From: Aquipuribacter hungaricus
GTDB taxonomy: Bacteria; Actinomycetota; Actinomycetes; Actinomycetales; JBBAYJ01
Length of the DNA: 64,000 nt
NCBI RefSeq assembly: GCF_037860755.1
Contig: NZ_JBBEOI010000001.1
Location: 1 to 64,000, forward strand
Reading direction: 5' to 3'
Every line of letters starts with the position of its first letter. Position 1 is the stretch's first letter. Below are positions 21,199 through 28,620 of this stretch, in pieces. The translations under genes and the position numbers were made by a program. Below the pieces are notes generated by a model that was given only the letters and a program-made list of their open reading frames with translations, did no database searches and was not told where the DNA came from.

Positions 21199-22143
21199 TC
21201 ACCGGTCGCGGAACGGCGCGAGCAGCCGGCGGACCGTCCCGGTGGACCCCCAGTCGTGGTCGAACATGGCCACGAGCGCGAGCAGCTGGCGCAGGTGGAG
21301 CAGCGGCATCCGCTCGCGCCAGCCCGCGTCGAGCCCGGTGGCCTCCGCGTACGCGGCGAAGAAGCGGTCGGCGGCCGGCGGGTGCGGCGAGCACCAGAGG
21401 TGGCTCAGGTCGACCTCCGCCCAGGCGTACGACACGGCGGGGTCGATGACGGCCGGCAGCCCGGCCGCCGTCGCCATGACGTTCTCCGCCCACAGGTCGC
21501 CGTGGGTGAGGCTCGCCGGGCGCACGGGCAGCAGCTCCGGCAGCCGGTCGCAGAGCCGCTCGAGCGCCCGGCGGTCGGCGGCGTCGAGCTTGTCCCGCAG
21601 CCGGGGCTCGGGCAGCCACCGCAGCAGCCGGTGCCGGGCGAAGAAGACGTGGCCGTCGTCCTCCCAGGTGTTCTCCTGCCGGTAGGTCCCCAGCCAGCCG
21701 TCGCGGTGCCAGCCGTGGCGCGGCGACGTCGTGGCGTGCAGCCGGGCCAGGTCGTGCGCGAGCTGCTCCCACGTCGCCCCGTCGTCGTCCCGCGGGACCA
21801 GGCGCTCCAGCACGAGCGCGTCCCGCCCGACCGCCAGGACGTCCGGCGTCCGCAGCCCCGCCCCGCGCAGGGCCGCCAGCCCCTCGGCCTCCACCTCGAA
21901 GACGTCCTCGCCCGGGGGTGCGTCCAGCGTCTTGGCGAACACCTGCTGCCCCGACCGCAGCCGCACCAGCGCCGCCCGGGCAGCCGTGCCCCCGGCGACC
22001 GGCCGGACGTCCGCGACCTCGCCCAGGCCCGCCGCGCGCAGCCGGTAGGGCAGCACGGCCATGGACCGGTCGGACGGGTCGGCCAGGTCGCCCCGGGCAG
22101 CCTCGTCGGCCGGGTCGGGCAGGGGCGGTGCGCACACGGGCAC
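21199..22143 (-). CDS. Fructosamine kinase-family protein
   Basis: A 314-residue protein of the fructosamine-3-kinase/ketoamine kinase family (protein-kinase-like fold). Visible motifs are ATP-side VFAKTLDA with E82 region FEVEAEGL, the catalytic loop LTHGDLWAENV and the DPAVSYAWAEVDLS metal-binding stretch, plus WHRDGWLGTYRQENTW. Members phosphorylate Amadori products on glycated proteins or free fructosamines, which then decay. GAGGAG fits a GTG two codons further in (22137) slightly better than the GTG at 22143. It is followed closely by nothing on its strand, and a VOC gene lies upstream. Confidence 0.9.
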   Translation of the reverse strand: MPVCAPPLPDPADEAARGDLADPSDRSMAVLPYRLRAAGLGEVADVRPVAGGTAARAALVRLRSGQQVFAKTLDAPPGEDVFEVEAEGLAALRGAGLRTPDVLAVGRDALVLERLVPRDDDGATWEQLAHDLARLHATTSPRHGWHRDGWLGTYRQENTWEDDGHVFFARHRLLRWLPEPRLRDKLDAADRRALERLCDRLPELLPVRPASLTHGDLWAENVMATAAGLPAVIDPAVSYAWAEVDLSHLWCSPHPPAADRFFAAYAEATGLDAGWRERMPLLHLRQLLALVAMFDHDWGSTGTVRRLLAPFRDR

Positions 22144-22162
22144 TCCTCGGGGGCGTCGGCCG

Positions 22163-22600
22163 TCAGCCCGGGGACAGCGCCTGGGCGAGCATGACGATGA
22201 TGCCGCTCGGGCCGCGCACGTACGCGAGCCGGTACGCGTCGCCGTAGGTCGACACCCCGCGCAGGGGGTGGCAGTCGTGCCGGGCAGCGACCTGCAGGCT
22301 GTGGTCCAGGTCGTCGACGGAGAACGCCACCCGGTGCATGCCGACCTCGTTCGGCAGGGTCGGCCCGGTCTCGACCGCGGTCGGGTGCACGTACTCGAAC
22401 AGCTCGAGCACTCCCTCGCCGCCGGGGGTCCGGAGCATCGCGATCATGGCGTGGTTGCCGTCGAGGCCCACGGCGTCGTCGCTCCACCCCCCGCTCACCT
22501 CGTCGCGGCCGACCACGACGAGGCCGAGGTCGGTGAAGAACGCGACCGTGGCCTCGAGGTCGCGGACGGCGATGGCCACGTTCTCGAGCCTGATGGGCAT
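22163..22600 (-). CDS. VOC family protein (glyoxalase-like)
   Basis: A 145-residue protein with two beta-alpha-beta-beta-beta modules of the vicinal oxygen chelate fold (LENVAIAVRDLEATVAFFTDLGL and GMHRVAFSVDDLDHSLQVAARHDC; ending DPSGIIVML-like GPSGIIVMLAQAL). The possible metal ligands are the His of MHRVAF and acidic residues such as the Glu of LELFEYV. The family includes glyoxalase I, dioxygenases and resistance proteins. The true activity is not inferable. It starts with ATG at 22600. Confidence 0.88.
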   Translation of the reverse strand: MPIRLENVAIAVRDLEATVAFFTDLGLVVVGRDEVSGGWSDDAVGLDGNHAMIAMLRTPGGEGVLELFEYVHPTAVETGPTLPNEVGMHRVAFSVDDLDHSLQVAARHDCHPLRGVSTYGDAYRLAYVRGPSGIIVMLAQALSPG

Positions 22601-22731
22601 GGCGCGACGCTACCGACCGGCACCGACGACGACGCCGGATGCCGGGGCGGACGGGCAGGACCGCCGCACCGACGGTCCCGCTGCTCCAGCCGACGGACCC
22701 CGACGCGGACGGCTGGGCCGGCAGAGCACCG

Positions 22732-23604
22732 TCAGGACCCTCCGGACGGACCGCCCCCCGCCCCGGCGCGCTCGTAGGGCTGCGTGCCCAGCACCCGCAG
22801 CAGGGCGAGCCGGTCCGCGGCGGGCGTGCCCGGCGCGGCGGTGAGGACGAGCAGGGCCTGCAGCTGGTCCTCGGTGAAGAGCACCTGGCAGTCCAGCTCG
22901 AGCGGACCCGTCTCCGGGTGCAGCAGCACCTTGTGGTCCTCGAACCGCCGGGCCACGCCGTGCTCCTCCCACAGCCGGACGAACTCCGGGCTGGCGGCCG
23001 TCAGGGCGACGACGAGCTCGCCGGCCCTCGACCGGGCGCCCAGCAGGCCGTGCGCCGAGCGCAGCCCCGCCACCAGGGCGCGCGACTGGCGGTCGTGGTC
23101 CGCCTCCGGGTAGACCCGCCGGGCCGTCGCGTCGGTGAACCACCGGTAGACGTCGTGCCGGGCCAGGCCCTGCCGGTGGGCCGGGTCGCCGAACAGGGCG
23201 ACGGCCAGGTCGTTGGCGACCAGGGTCTCCCCCAGCGCCGAGATCACCAGGGCCGGGGTGTCCTGCAGCCGGTCGAGCACCCGCAGCAGGGCGGGGGCGA
23301 CGTGGGGGCGCATGACGAGCCGGTCTGGCGCCGCGTGGCCCGCGACCCTGAACAGGTAGTCGCGCTCGTCGTCGGTCAGCCGCAGGGTGCGGGCGAGCGC
23401 GGTGAGCATCGCCGGGCTGGGCTGCGGTCCCCGGGACTGCTCCAGGCGCGTCAGGTAGTCCACGGACATGCCGGTGAGCTGGGCGACCTCCTCCCTCCGC
23501 AGGCCGGCTGCCCGGCGGCGGGCGCCGGCCGGCAGGCCGACGTCCGCGGGGAGCAGCCCCTCGCGGCGGGAGCGGAGGAAGGCGGCGAGCCCGGGGCGGT
23601 CCAT
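22732..23604 (-). CDS. XRE-family regulator with MmyB-like ligand domain
   Basis: A 290-residue regulator. The N-terminal HTH is of the XRE type (LRREEVAQLTGMSVDYLTRLEQSRGPQPSPAML, about residues 35-70), and a C-terminal MmyB-like PAS-related ligand domain follows (PALLRVLDRLQDTPALVISALGETLVANDLA, with FVRLWEEHGVARR). Such actinobacterial regulators usually sit back to back with the one enzyme gene they control. Here the partner is the divergent SDR at 23708. ATG at 23604 has GGAG 10 bases upstream; another ATG three codons earlier is possible. Confidence 0.9.
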   Translation of the reverse strand: MDRPGLAAFLRSRREGLLPADVGLPAGARRRAAGLRREEVAQLTGMSVDYLTRLEQSRGPQPSPAMLTALARTLRLTDDERDYLFRVAGHAAPDRLVMRPHVAPALLRVLDRLQDTPALVISALGETLVANDLAVALFGDPAHRQGLARHDVYRWFTDATARRVYPEADHDRQSRALVAGLRSAHGLLGARSRAGELVVALTAASPEFVRLWEEHGVARRFEDHKVLLHPETGPLELDCQVLFTEDQLQALLVLTAAPGTPAADRLALLRVLGTQPYERAGAGGGPSGGS

Positions 23605-23707
23605 GCCGACCATGCTCCGCCACCGTCCGGGCCCGTGCCAGGGACTCCCGGTCCCCCGACAGCCAGGGCTCTCCCGCCGCGGCGCGGGGCGGCGCAGCCT
23701 GTCCGTC

Positions 23708-24475
23708 ATGGACACCACAGGACGCACCGTCTTCATCCCCGGCGCCACCAGCGGCATCGGTCTCGCCCTCGCGCTACGGCTCCAGGCCGCCGGCAGCACC
23801 GTCGTGGTCGGCGGGCGCCGCACCGACCTGCTGCGCGCCATCACCGCCGAGCACGGCCTGGAGGGCGTGACGGTCGACACCGCCGACCCCGCCAGCATCA
23901 CGGCCGCCGCCGCCCAGGTGCTCGCCGCCCACCCCGACCTGGACACCCTCGTGACCATGGCCGGCATCATGCGGGCCGAGGACTGGACCACCTCCGACGG
24001 CTTCCTCGCGACCGCCGAGGAGACGGTCGGCACGAACGTGCTCGGCCCCGTCCGGCTCGTCGCCGCCTTCGTCGACCACCTCCGCACCAGGCCCGGGGCC
24101 GTGGTCATGACCGTCTCGAGCGGGCTCGCGTCGGTCCCCCTGGCAGCCACCCCGACCTACAACGCGTCCAAGGCGTTCGTGCACATGCTCAGCGAGTCGG
24201 TCCGGCTCCAGCTCGCCCCGACCGGCGTGCGGGTGGTCGAGCTCGTCCCGCCCGCGGTGCAGACCGCGCTCATGCCCGGCCACGAGACCAGCGAGACGGC
24301 CATGCCGCTGGAGGAGTACGTCGACGAGGTCATGGACATCCTGCGCGACCAGCCCGACGCCACCGAGGTCCTCGTCGAGCGCGTGGAGCTCCTGCGGTAC
24401 GCCGAGGTCCGGGGCGACTACGACCAGGTGGTCGGGATGCTCAACGGCACGGTGGCCCCTCCCGGCACGCCCTGA
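23708..24475 (+). CDS. SDR family oxidoreductase (DltE-like)
   Basis: A 255-residue classical short-chain dehydrogenase. The cofactor motif GATSGIG is near residue 12, a modified AG motif lies in MAGIMRAED, the catalytic Ser lies in TVSSGLA, and the active site is YNASK in PTYNASKAF. The C-terminal half (VVELVPPAVQTALM) matches the DltE/uncharacterised SDR subgroup. It diverges from the XRE regulator gene with about 100 bases between them, so it is likely its target. The substrate is unknown. Confidence 0.9.
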   Translation: MDTTGRTVFIPGATSGIGLALALRLQAAGSTVVVGGRRTDLLRAITAEHGLEGVTVDTADPASITAAAAQVLAAHPDLDTLVTMAGIMRAEDWTTSDGFLATAEETVGTNVLGPVRLVAAFVDHLRTRPGAVVMTVSSGLASVPLAATPTYNASKAFVHMLSESVRLQLAPTGVRVVELVPPAVQTALMPGHETSETAMPLEEYVDEVMDILRDQPDATEVLVERVELLRYAEVRGDYDQVVGMLNGTVAPPGTP

Positions 24476-24569
24476 CACGCCCCGACCACCCGGCAGCCAC
24501 GTAGAGTGCCGGGCCAGCGGCAGCCGTCGACGGTCCGCGGACGACGAGCAGGGGCGGGCGGGCGCGACG

Positions 24570-26789
24570 GTGGCGGGCGAGCAGGGACCGGGGGCCGAGC
24601 CGGTCGTGGCCGCGGGGACCCCCGGGACGCCCCCCACGGCGCCCGCCCCCACCGGCCCGGTCCCCCCGCCGGGGGCGGACCTCGCGGAGCTGGCGCTGGT
24701 CACCGGGGACGCGCCGTCGGCGGTCCTGCTCGTCGACCTGTCGGCCCGCACCGTCGTGCACACCAACTCCGTGGCCGACCAGCTGGCGCCCGGCGTGCGG
24801 CTCCCCGTCGGCCTGGACGTGTGGTCGGACGCCGCACGGCTGCGCGACCTGGCCGGCGCGCGGCTGTCCGACACCGACCACCCCCTGTCCCGGCTGGCGC
24901 GGTCGCAGCCGGTGCTCGGGCAGGGCGTCTCGGCGGCCCGGGTGAGCGAGCTGGGCACGCGGCGGGAGCCGCTGTGGGTGGTGGCGCTGCCCATGCTCGA
25001 CGCGCCGATGCTGCAGCAGCACGCGCTCGTCGTCCTGCTGCCGATGCGGCACCGCGAGGCCGCGGAGGCCGCGATGGACGCCGCCCAGGTGCAGGCCCAG
25101 CTGCGGGACCGGGCCGTGCTGGCGACCGGGCTGGCCTTCACCGTGGCCGACGCCCGCGCCGCGGACCAGCCGCTGGTGTGGGTCAACCCCGCCTTCACCG
25201 CCAGCACCGGCTACTCCTTCGAGGAGGCGGTCGGCCGCAACTGCCGCTTCCTCCAGGGCAGCGCCACCGACCCGGCCACGGTGGCGGCGATCAGGGCCGC
25301 GCTGGACGCGGGCGAGGGCATCACCACGTCGCTGCTCAACTACCGCAAGGACGGCACGGCGTTCTGGAACCAGCTGTCCGTCAACCCCATCTCCGGCCCG
25401 GACGGGGAGCTCACGCACTTCGTCGGGATCCAGGCCGACATCACGACGCGGGTCGCCGCAGACGCGGAGCGCGACCGCGCCCTGGTCGCCGAGCGCGGCG
25501 CCCGCCTGGAGGCCGAGCAGGCCCGCCGCGAGGCCGAGCAGGCGCAGGCGCGGCTGCGGCTGCTCGCCGAGGCGACGACCCGGCTGGCCGTCACCCTCGA
25601 CACCGCCCAGTGCCGCCAGCACCTGGTCGACCTGGTCGTGCCCGAGCTCGCCGACTGGGTGCTGCTGCTCAGCAGCGACGAGCACGGCCACCTGCGCGAG
25701 GTCAGCGCCAAGCACCGGTCCGGGCACCACCAGAAGCTGCAGGACTACACCCGCGCCCTGCGCCACGCCCTGCTCCCCGGCCCGCCCACGCAGACCCTCC
25801 TGGGCGGGGCGTCCGCCCGCCGGATCAGCGACTACGACAGCCCGACCAGGCGCGCCGAGCGGGAGAGCTGGGTGAGCGACAGCTCGATGCTCGACCTGAG
25901 CGACGACCTCGGCGCGGCGTCCCTGCTCATCCTCGCCCTGCCCGGGCGGCGCGCCGGCGACGACGTCATGGTGCTGGTCCGCGGCCCCGGCAGCCCCCGG
26001 CACAGCGAGGACGACCTCGACATCGCCGTCGACCTCGCCCGCCGGGCCGGCCTCATCCTCGACAACGCCCGGCTGTACGAGGAGCAGCACGCCATCGCGG
26101 CCGCGCTGCAGAGCAGCCTGCTCCCCGCCCTGCCCGCGGTCCCCGGCCTGACGGCGGCCGCCCGGTACCAGGCCGCCGCGTCCGGCGCCCACGTCGGCGG
26201 CGACTTCTACGAGCTCATCGCCCTGCCCGACCACGCCGTCGGCCTGGCGATCGGCGACGTCGTCGGCCACGACGTCATGGCCGCCGCCGCCATGGGCCAC
26301 CTGCGCGGGCTGCTGCGGGCGTGCGCCTGGGACGCCGCGGCGGGCTCGACGGCGGCGGTCCTCGAGCGTGTCGACGACCTGCTCGCCGGCCTGGGGATCG
26401 CCACCATGGCGACGCTCGCCTACGCGCGCCTCAACCCCGACCCCACCGGCGGCTGGACCCTCACCCACTCCAGCGCCGGGCACCCGCCCCTGCTGCTGCG
26501 CCACCCCGGGGGCGAGGTCGAGGTGCTCAGCACCGACCCGGAGCTCCTGCTCGGCGTCGCACCGCAGCGCCGCCACGCCGCCCGGCACCACCTGGCCGTG
26601 GGCTCGACGCTGCTGGCCTACACCGACGGCCTCGTGGAGCGCCACGACGAGGACCTCGACACCGGGCTCCGACGGCTGGCCGCGGCGCTGGCCGCCGGCC
26701 CGGACGACGTCGAGGACCTCGCCGAGCACCTGCTGGCGACCCTGGCCAGCACCACCGACGACACCGCCCTGCTCGTCCTGCGCACCTGA
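24570..26789 (+). CDS. LOV/PAS-GAF-SpoIIE phosphatase (blue-light-type PP2C)
   Basis: A 739-residue cytoplasmic signalling phosphatase. A degenerate PAS domain occupies about residues 35-160. A LOV-type PAS follows at about 185-295 with the flavin-cysteinyl motif GRNCRFLQG, C225 being the photoactive cysteine, and NYRKDGTAFWNQLSVNPI downstream as in true LOV domains. A short coiled coil (residues about 300-330), a GAF domain (335-490) and a SpoIIE/PP2C domain (510-739: GGDFYELI, GDVVGHDVMAAA, LTHSSAGHPPLLL, YTDGLVERH, DDTALLVL) complete it. The metal-binding Asp residues of the phosphatase are present. Such proteins dephosphorylate anti-sigma-factor antagonists, so light may feed a partner-switching stress cascade. 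The GTG start is at 24570. No cognate anti-sigma gene is adjacent. Confidence 0.93.
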   Translation: MAGEQGPGAEPVVAAGTPGTPPTAPAPTGPVPPPGADLAELALVTGDAPSAVLLVDLSARTVVHTNSVADQLAPGVRLPVGLDVWSDAARLRDLAGARLSDTDHPLSRLARSQPVLGQGVSAARVSELGTRREPLWVVALPMLDAPMLQQHALVVLLPMRHREAAEAAMDAAQVQAQLRDRAVLATGLAFTVADARAADQPLVWVNPAFTASTGYSFEEAVGRNCRFLQGSATDPATVAAIRAALDAGEGITTSLLNYRKDGTAFWNQLSVNPISGPDGELTHFVGIQADITTRVAADAERDRALVAERGARLEAEQARREAEQAQARLRLLAEATTRLAVTLDTAQCRQHLVDLVVPELADWVLLLSSDEHGHLREVSAKHRSGHHQKLQDYTRALRHALLPGPPTQTLLGGASARRISDYDSPTRRAERESWVSDSSMLDLSDDLGAASLLILALPGRRAGDDVMVLVRGPGSPRHSEDDLDIAVDLARRAGLILDNARLYEEQHAIAAALQSSLLPALPAVPGLTAAARYQAAASGAHVGGDFYELIALPDHAVGLAIGDVVGHDVMAAAAMGHLRGLLRACAWDAAAGSTAAVLERVDDLLAGLGIATMATLAYARLNPDPTGGWTLTHSSAGHPPLLLRHPGGEVEVLSTDPELLLGVAPQRRHAARHHLAVGSTLLAYTDGLVERHDEDLDTGLRRLAAALAAGPDDVEDLAEHLLATLASTTDDTALLVLRT

Positions 26790-26812
26790 CGGGTCGTCCG
26801 CGCCCAGCGATG

Positions 26813-26835
26813 CCGGCGCAGGGGTGCCCTGCCGG
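26813..26835 (+). terminator. Possible terminator after the LOV-SpoIIE gene
   Basis: Short inverted repeat CCGGCGCAGGG / CCCTGCCGG with one bulge and a GTG loop, 24 bases after the stop codon. Confidence 0.35.
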
Positions 26836-26889
26836 TACACCTCACGACGGTGACTGCCGCCGCGCGCCGGGCTGTCGCACGCTGCCCGG

Positions 26890-28086
26890 ATGAGCCGCAC
26901 GCTGCACCGCGCCCGCACCGCCGTCAGCGTCCTCTTCTTCCTCAACGGCGTGCTGTACGCGAACCTCGTGCCGCGGCTGCCGGACCTCAAGGCCGCGCTC
27001 GGGCTGGACAACGCGGCGCTCGGCGCGGGCATCGCGGCGATGCCGCTCGGCGCCCTGGTCGGCGGGCTCCTGGTCCCGCCGCTCATCCGGCGCCTGGGCT
27101 CGGCCACGGTCGCCTCGGTCGGGCTGGTCGTGCCCGCGGTGGCCCTGGCGGCGCTGTCGCTGTCCGGCGGGTGGGCGGCGTTCGCCGCTCTCATGCTCGC
27201 CTTCGGTGCCTCCGACGCCGCGGTGGACGCCGGCCAGAACGCGCACGGCTTCCGGGTGCAGCGGCGCTACGGGCGCTCCCTGGTCAACGGGTTCCACGGG
27301 CTGTGGAGCGTCGGGGCCGTCGCGGGCGGGCTGCTGGGCTCGGCCGCCGCCGGCCTGGGGGTCCCGCTCACCGTCCACCTCGGCTCCTGCGCCGTGCTGT
27401 TCACGCTGCTCGCGCTCGCCACCCGCCGGTCCCTGCTGCCGGGACCGGAGGACGCCGAGCGGGAGCCCGCCGCGTCCGGGCCGGACCGGCGGGGCCCGCG
27501 CCGGGTGGCGGGCCGGACCGTCGTCCTGCTGGGGGCAGCCGGGGCGCTCGCCGCGTCCGCGGCCTTCGTCGAGGACGCGGCCGCGTCGTGGAGCGCGCTG
27601 TTCATGCGGGACGTCGTGGGCAGCGGCGCCGCGACCGCCGGCCTGGCCTTCGTCACCCTGCAGGTGGCGATGACCGTCGGCCGGCTCACCGGGGACCGGG
27701 TCGTCGACCGGCTCGGGCAGCGCCTGGTCGGCCGGCTCGGCGGTGCCGCGGTGGCCGTCGGGGCAGGGCTCGCCCTCGCCGTCCCGACGACCGCCACCAC
27801 CCTGGCCGGCTTCGCCCTGGCCGGGCTCGGCGTGGCCACCCTGGTGCCCGCCGCGCTGCACGCCGCCGACGAGCTGCCCGGCCTGCCCGCCGGGCTCGGT
27901 ATCACCGTGGTGAGCTCCGCGCTGCGCCTGGGGTTCCTCGCCTCGCCGGTCCTCGTCGGCGCCGTGGCCGACGCGAGCAGCCTGCGGGGGGCCCTGGTCA
28001 CCGTCCCGGTCGCCGGGCTGCTGACCCTCCTCGCCACCGGGCTGCTGGTGCCCGGGCGGTCCCGGCAGCCTGCCGACCGGCGCTGA
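26890..28086 (+). CDS. MFS transporter (YbjJ-like)
   Basis: A 398-residue major facilitator with about 12 helices. The N-terminal stretch FFLNGVLYANLVPRLPDLKAALGLDNAALG and the GASDAAVDAGQNAHGFRVQRRYGRSLVNGFHGLWSVG-like helix 4-5 region place it in the YbjJ/bypass-of-stop-codon-like group. A central basic cytoplasmic loop joins the two halves. It is alone on its strand, converging on the ArsR gene. The substrate is unknown. Confidence 0.88.
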   Translation: MSRTLHRARTAVSVLFFLNGVLYANLVPRLPDLKAALGLDNAALGAGIAAMPLGALVGGLLVPPLIRRLGSATVASVGLVVPAVALAALSLSGGWAAFAALMLAFGASDAAVDAGQNAHGFRVQRRYGRSLVNGFHGLWSVGAVAGGLLGSAAAGLGVPLTVHLGSCAVLFTLLALATRRSLLPGPEDAEREPAASGPDRRGPRRVAGRTVVLLGAAGALAASAAFVEDAAASWSALFMRDVVGSGAATAGLAFVTLQVAMTVGRLTGDRVVDRLGQRLVGRLGGAAVAVGAGLALAVPTTATTLAGFALAGLGVATLVPAALHAADELPGLPAGLGITVVSSALRLGFLASPVLVGAVADASSLRGALVTVPVAGLLTLLATGLLVPGRSRQPADRR

Positions 28087-28110
28087 CACACGCTGGCCAC
28101 CTCGGTGCTG

Positions 28111-28440
28111 TCAGTGGTCGGGGTCGTCGTCGTGGTGGTCCTGGGTCGACTCCTGCGTGTGGGAGCGGGCGTCGGCGACGATGTGGGCGACGTGGTCGTC
28201 GGCCAGGACGTAGGCGGCCTCCCGACCCCGGCGCGTCCTGGTGACCAGGGACGCGTCGCGCAGCACGCGCAGGTGCTGCGACACCACGGGCTGCGGCAGG
28301 TCGAGGGCGTCGACGAGCTCGTGCACGCACAGCTCGCCGTCGGCCAGGAGGCTGATGACGGCGATGCGGACGGGCGAGCCGAGCGCCCGGAAGAGCTCGG
28401 CGACGTCCTCGTGGTCGACGAGGACGCGGGCCGGGCTCAT
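28111..28440 (-). CDS. ArsR/SmtB-family metal-sensing repressor (zinc-type alpha5 site)
   Basis: A 109-residue winged-helix repressor (FRALGSPVRIAVISLLADGELCVHELV, recognition helix PQPVVSQHLRVLRDASLV). The C-terminal helix carries D81, H83, H94 and E97, exactly the D-x-H-x10-H-x2-E pattern of the SmtB alpha5 zinc site. A His/Asp-rich tail (DHHDDDPDH) may add metal binding. The single Cys38 does not make an alpha3 site. I chose ATG at 28440; longer readings add unlike sequence. An inverted repeat TGCACG-AC-CGTGCA lies just upstream, in the gap shared with the divergent nhaA fusion gene, a possible target. Confidence 0.9.
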   Translation of the reverse strand: MSPARVLVDHEDVAELFRALGSPVRIAVISLLADGELCVHELVDALDLPQPVVSQHLRVLRDASLVTRTRRGREAAYVLADDHVAHIVADARSHTQESTQDHHDDDPDH

Positions 28441-28455
28441 GCGGGGGACCTTATG

Positions 28456-28469
28456 TGCACGACCGTGCA
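28456..28469. promoter_or_regulatory. Candidate operator of the zinc-type ArsR protein
   Basis: TGCACG and CGTGCA form a perfect 6-bp dyad around AC, 16 bases upstream of the arsR-like start and on the shared side of the nhaA fusion gene. Confidence 0.45.
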
Positions 28470-28548
28470 GGCCGGACCGGCGTCCGCCCCCGGGCTCGCC
28501 CCTCACGGCGTGGTCCTCGCGGGGGGGCGGCCCTGTAGACCTGACCGA

Positions 28549-28620
28549 ATGACGTCCCACGACCGGCAGCGCGCCGGGACCCCTCCCTGCTGGTCCTCGG
28601 ACGGGACCGCGCGGGCGTGA
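28549..28620 (+). CDS. Possible 23-codon leader peptide before nhaA fusion
   Basis: A short frame begins with ATG at 28549, ends at a TGA that overlaps the GTG of the nhaA fusion (GTGA), and encodes 23 residues. No ribosome-binding site precedes it, but a TAGACC sequence lies 7 bases before the ATG, the distance expected for the -10 of a leaderless mRNA. If transcribed this way, translation of the large protein would be coupled to this peptide. The peptide itself resembles nothing known to me. Confidence 0.3.
   Translation: MTSHDRQRAGTPPCWSSDGTARA

Noticed and set aside
24441-27194. A 917-residue minus-strand open frame opposite the LOV-SpoIIE gene
   Set aside because: It is the GC-rich antisense of a gene with clear LOV and SpoIIE motifs; its own sequence is low in complexity and unlike any family.
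28456-28469. The TGCACG dyad as a rho-independent terminator
   Set aside because: The stem is only 6 bp with a 2-base loop, and it lies upstream of both flanking genes, so an operator is more likely.
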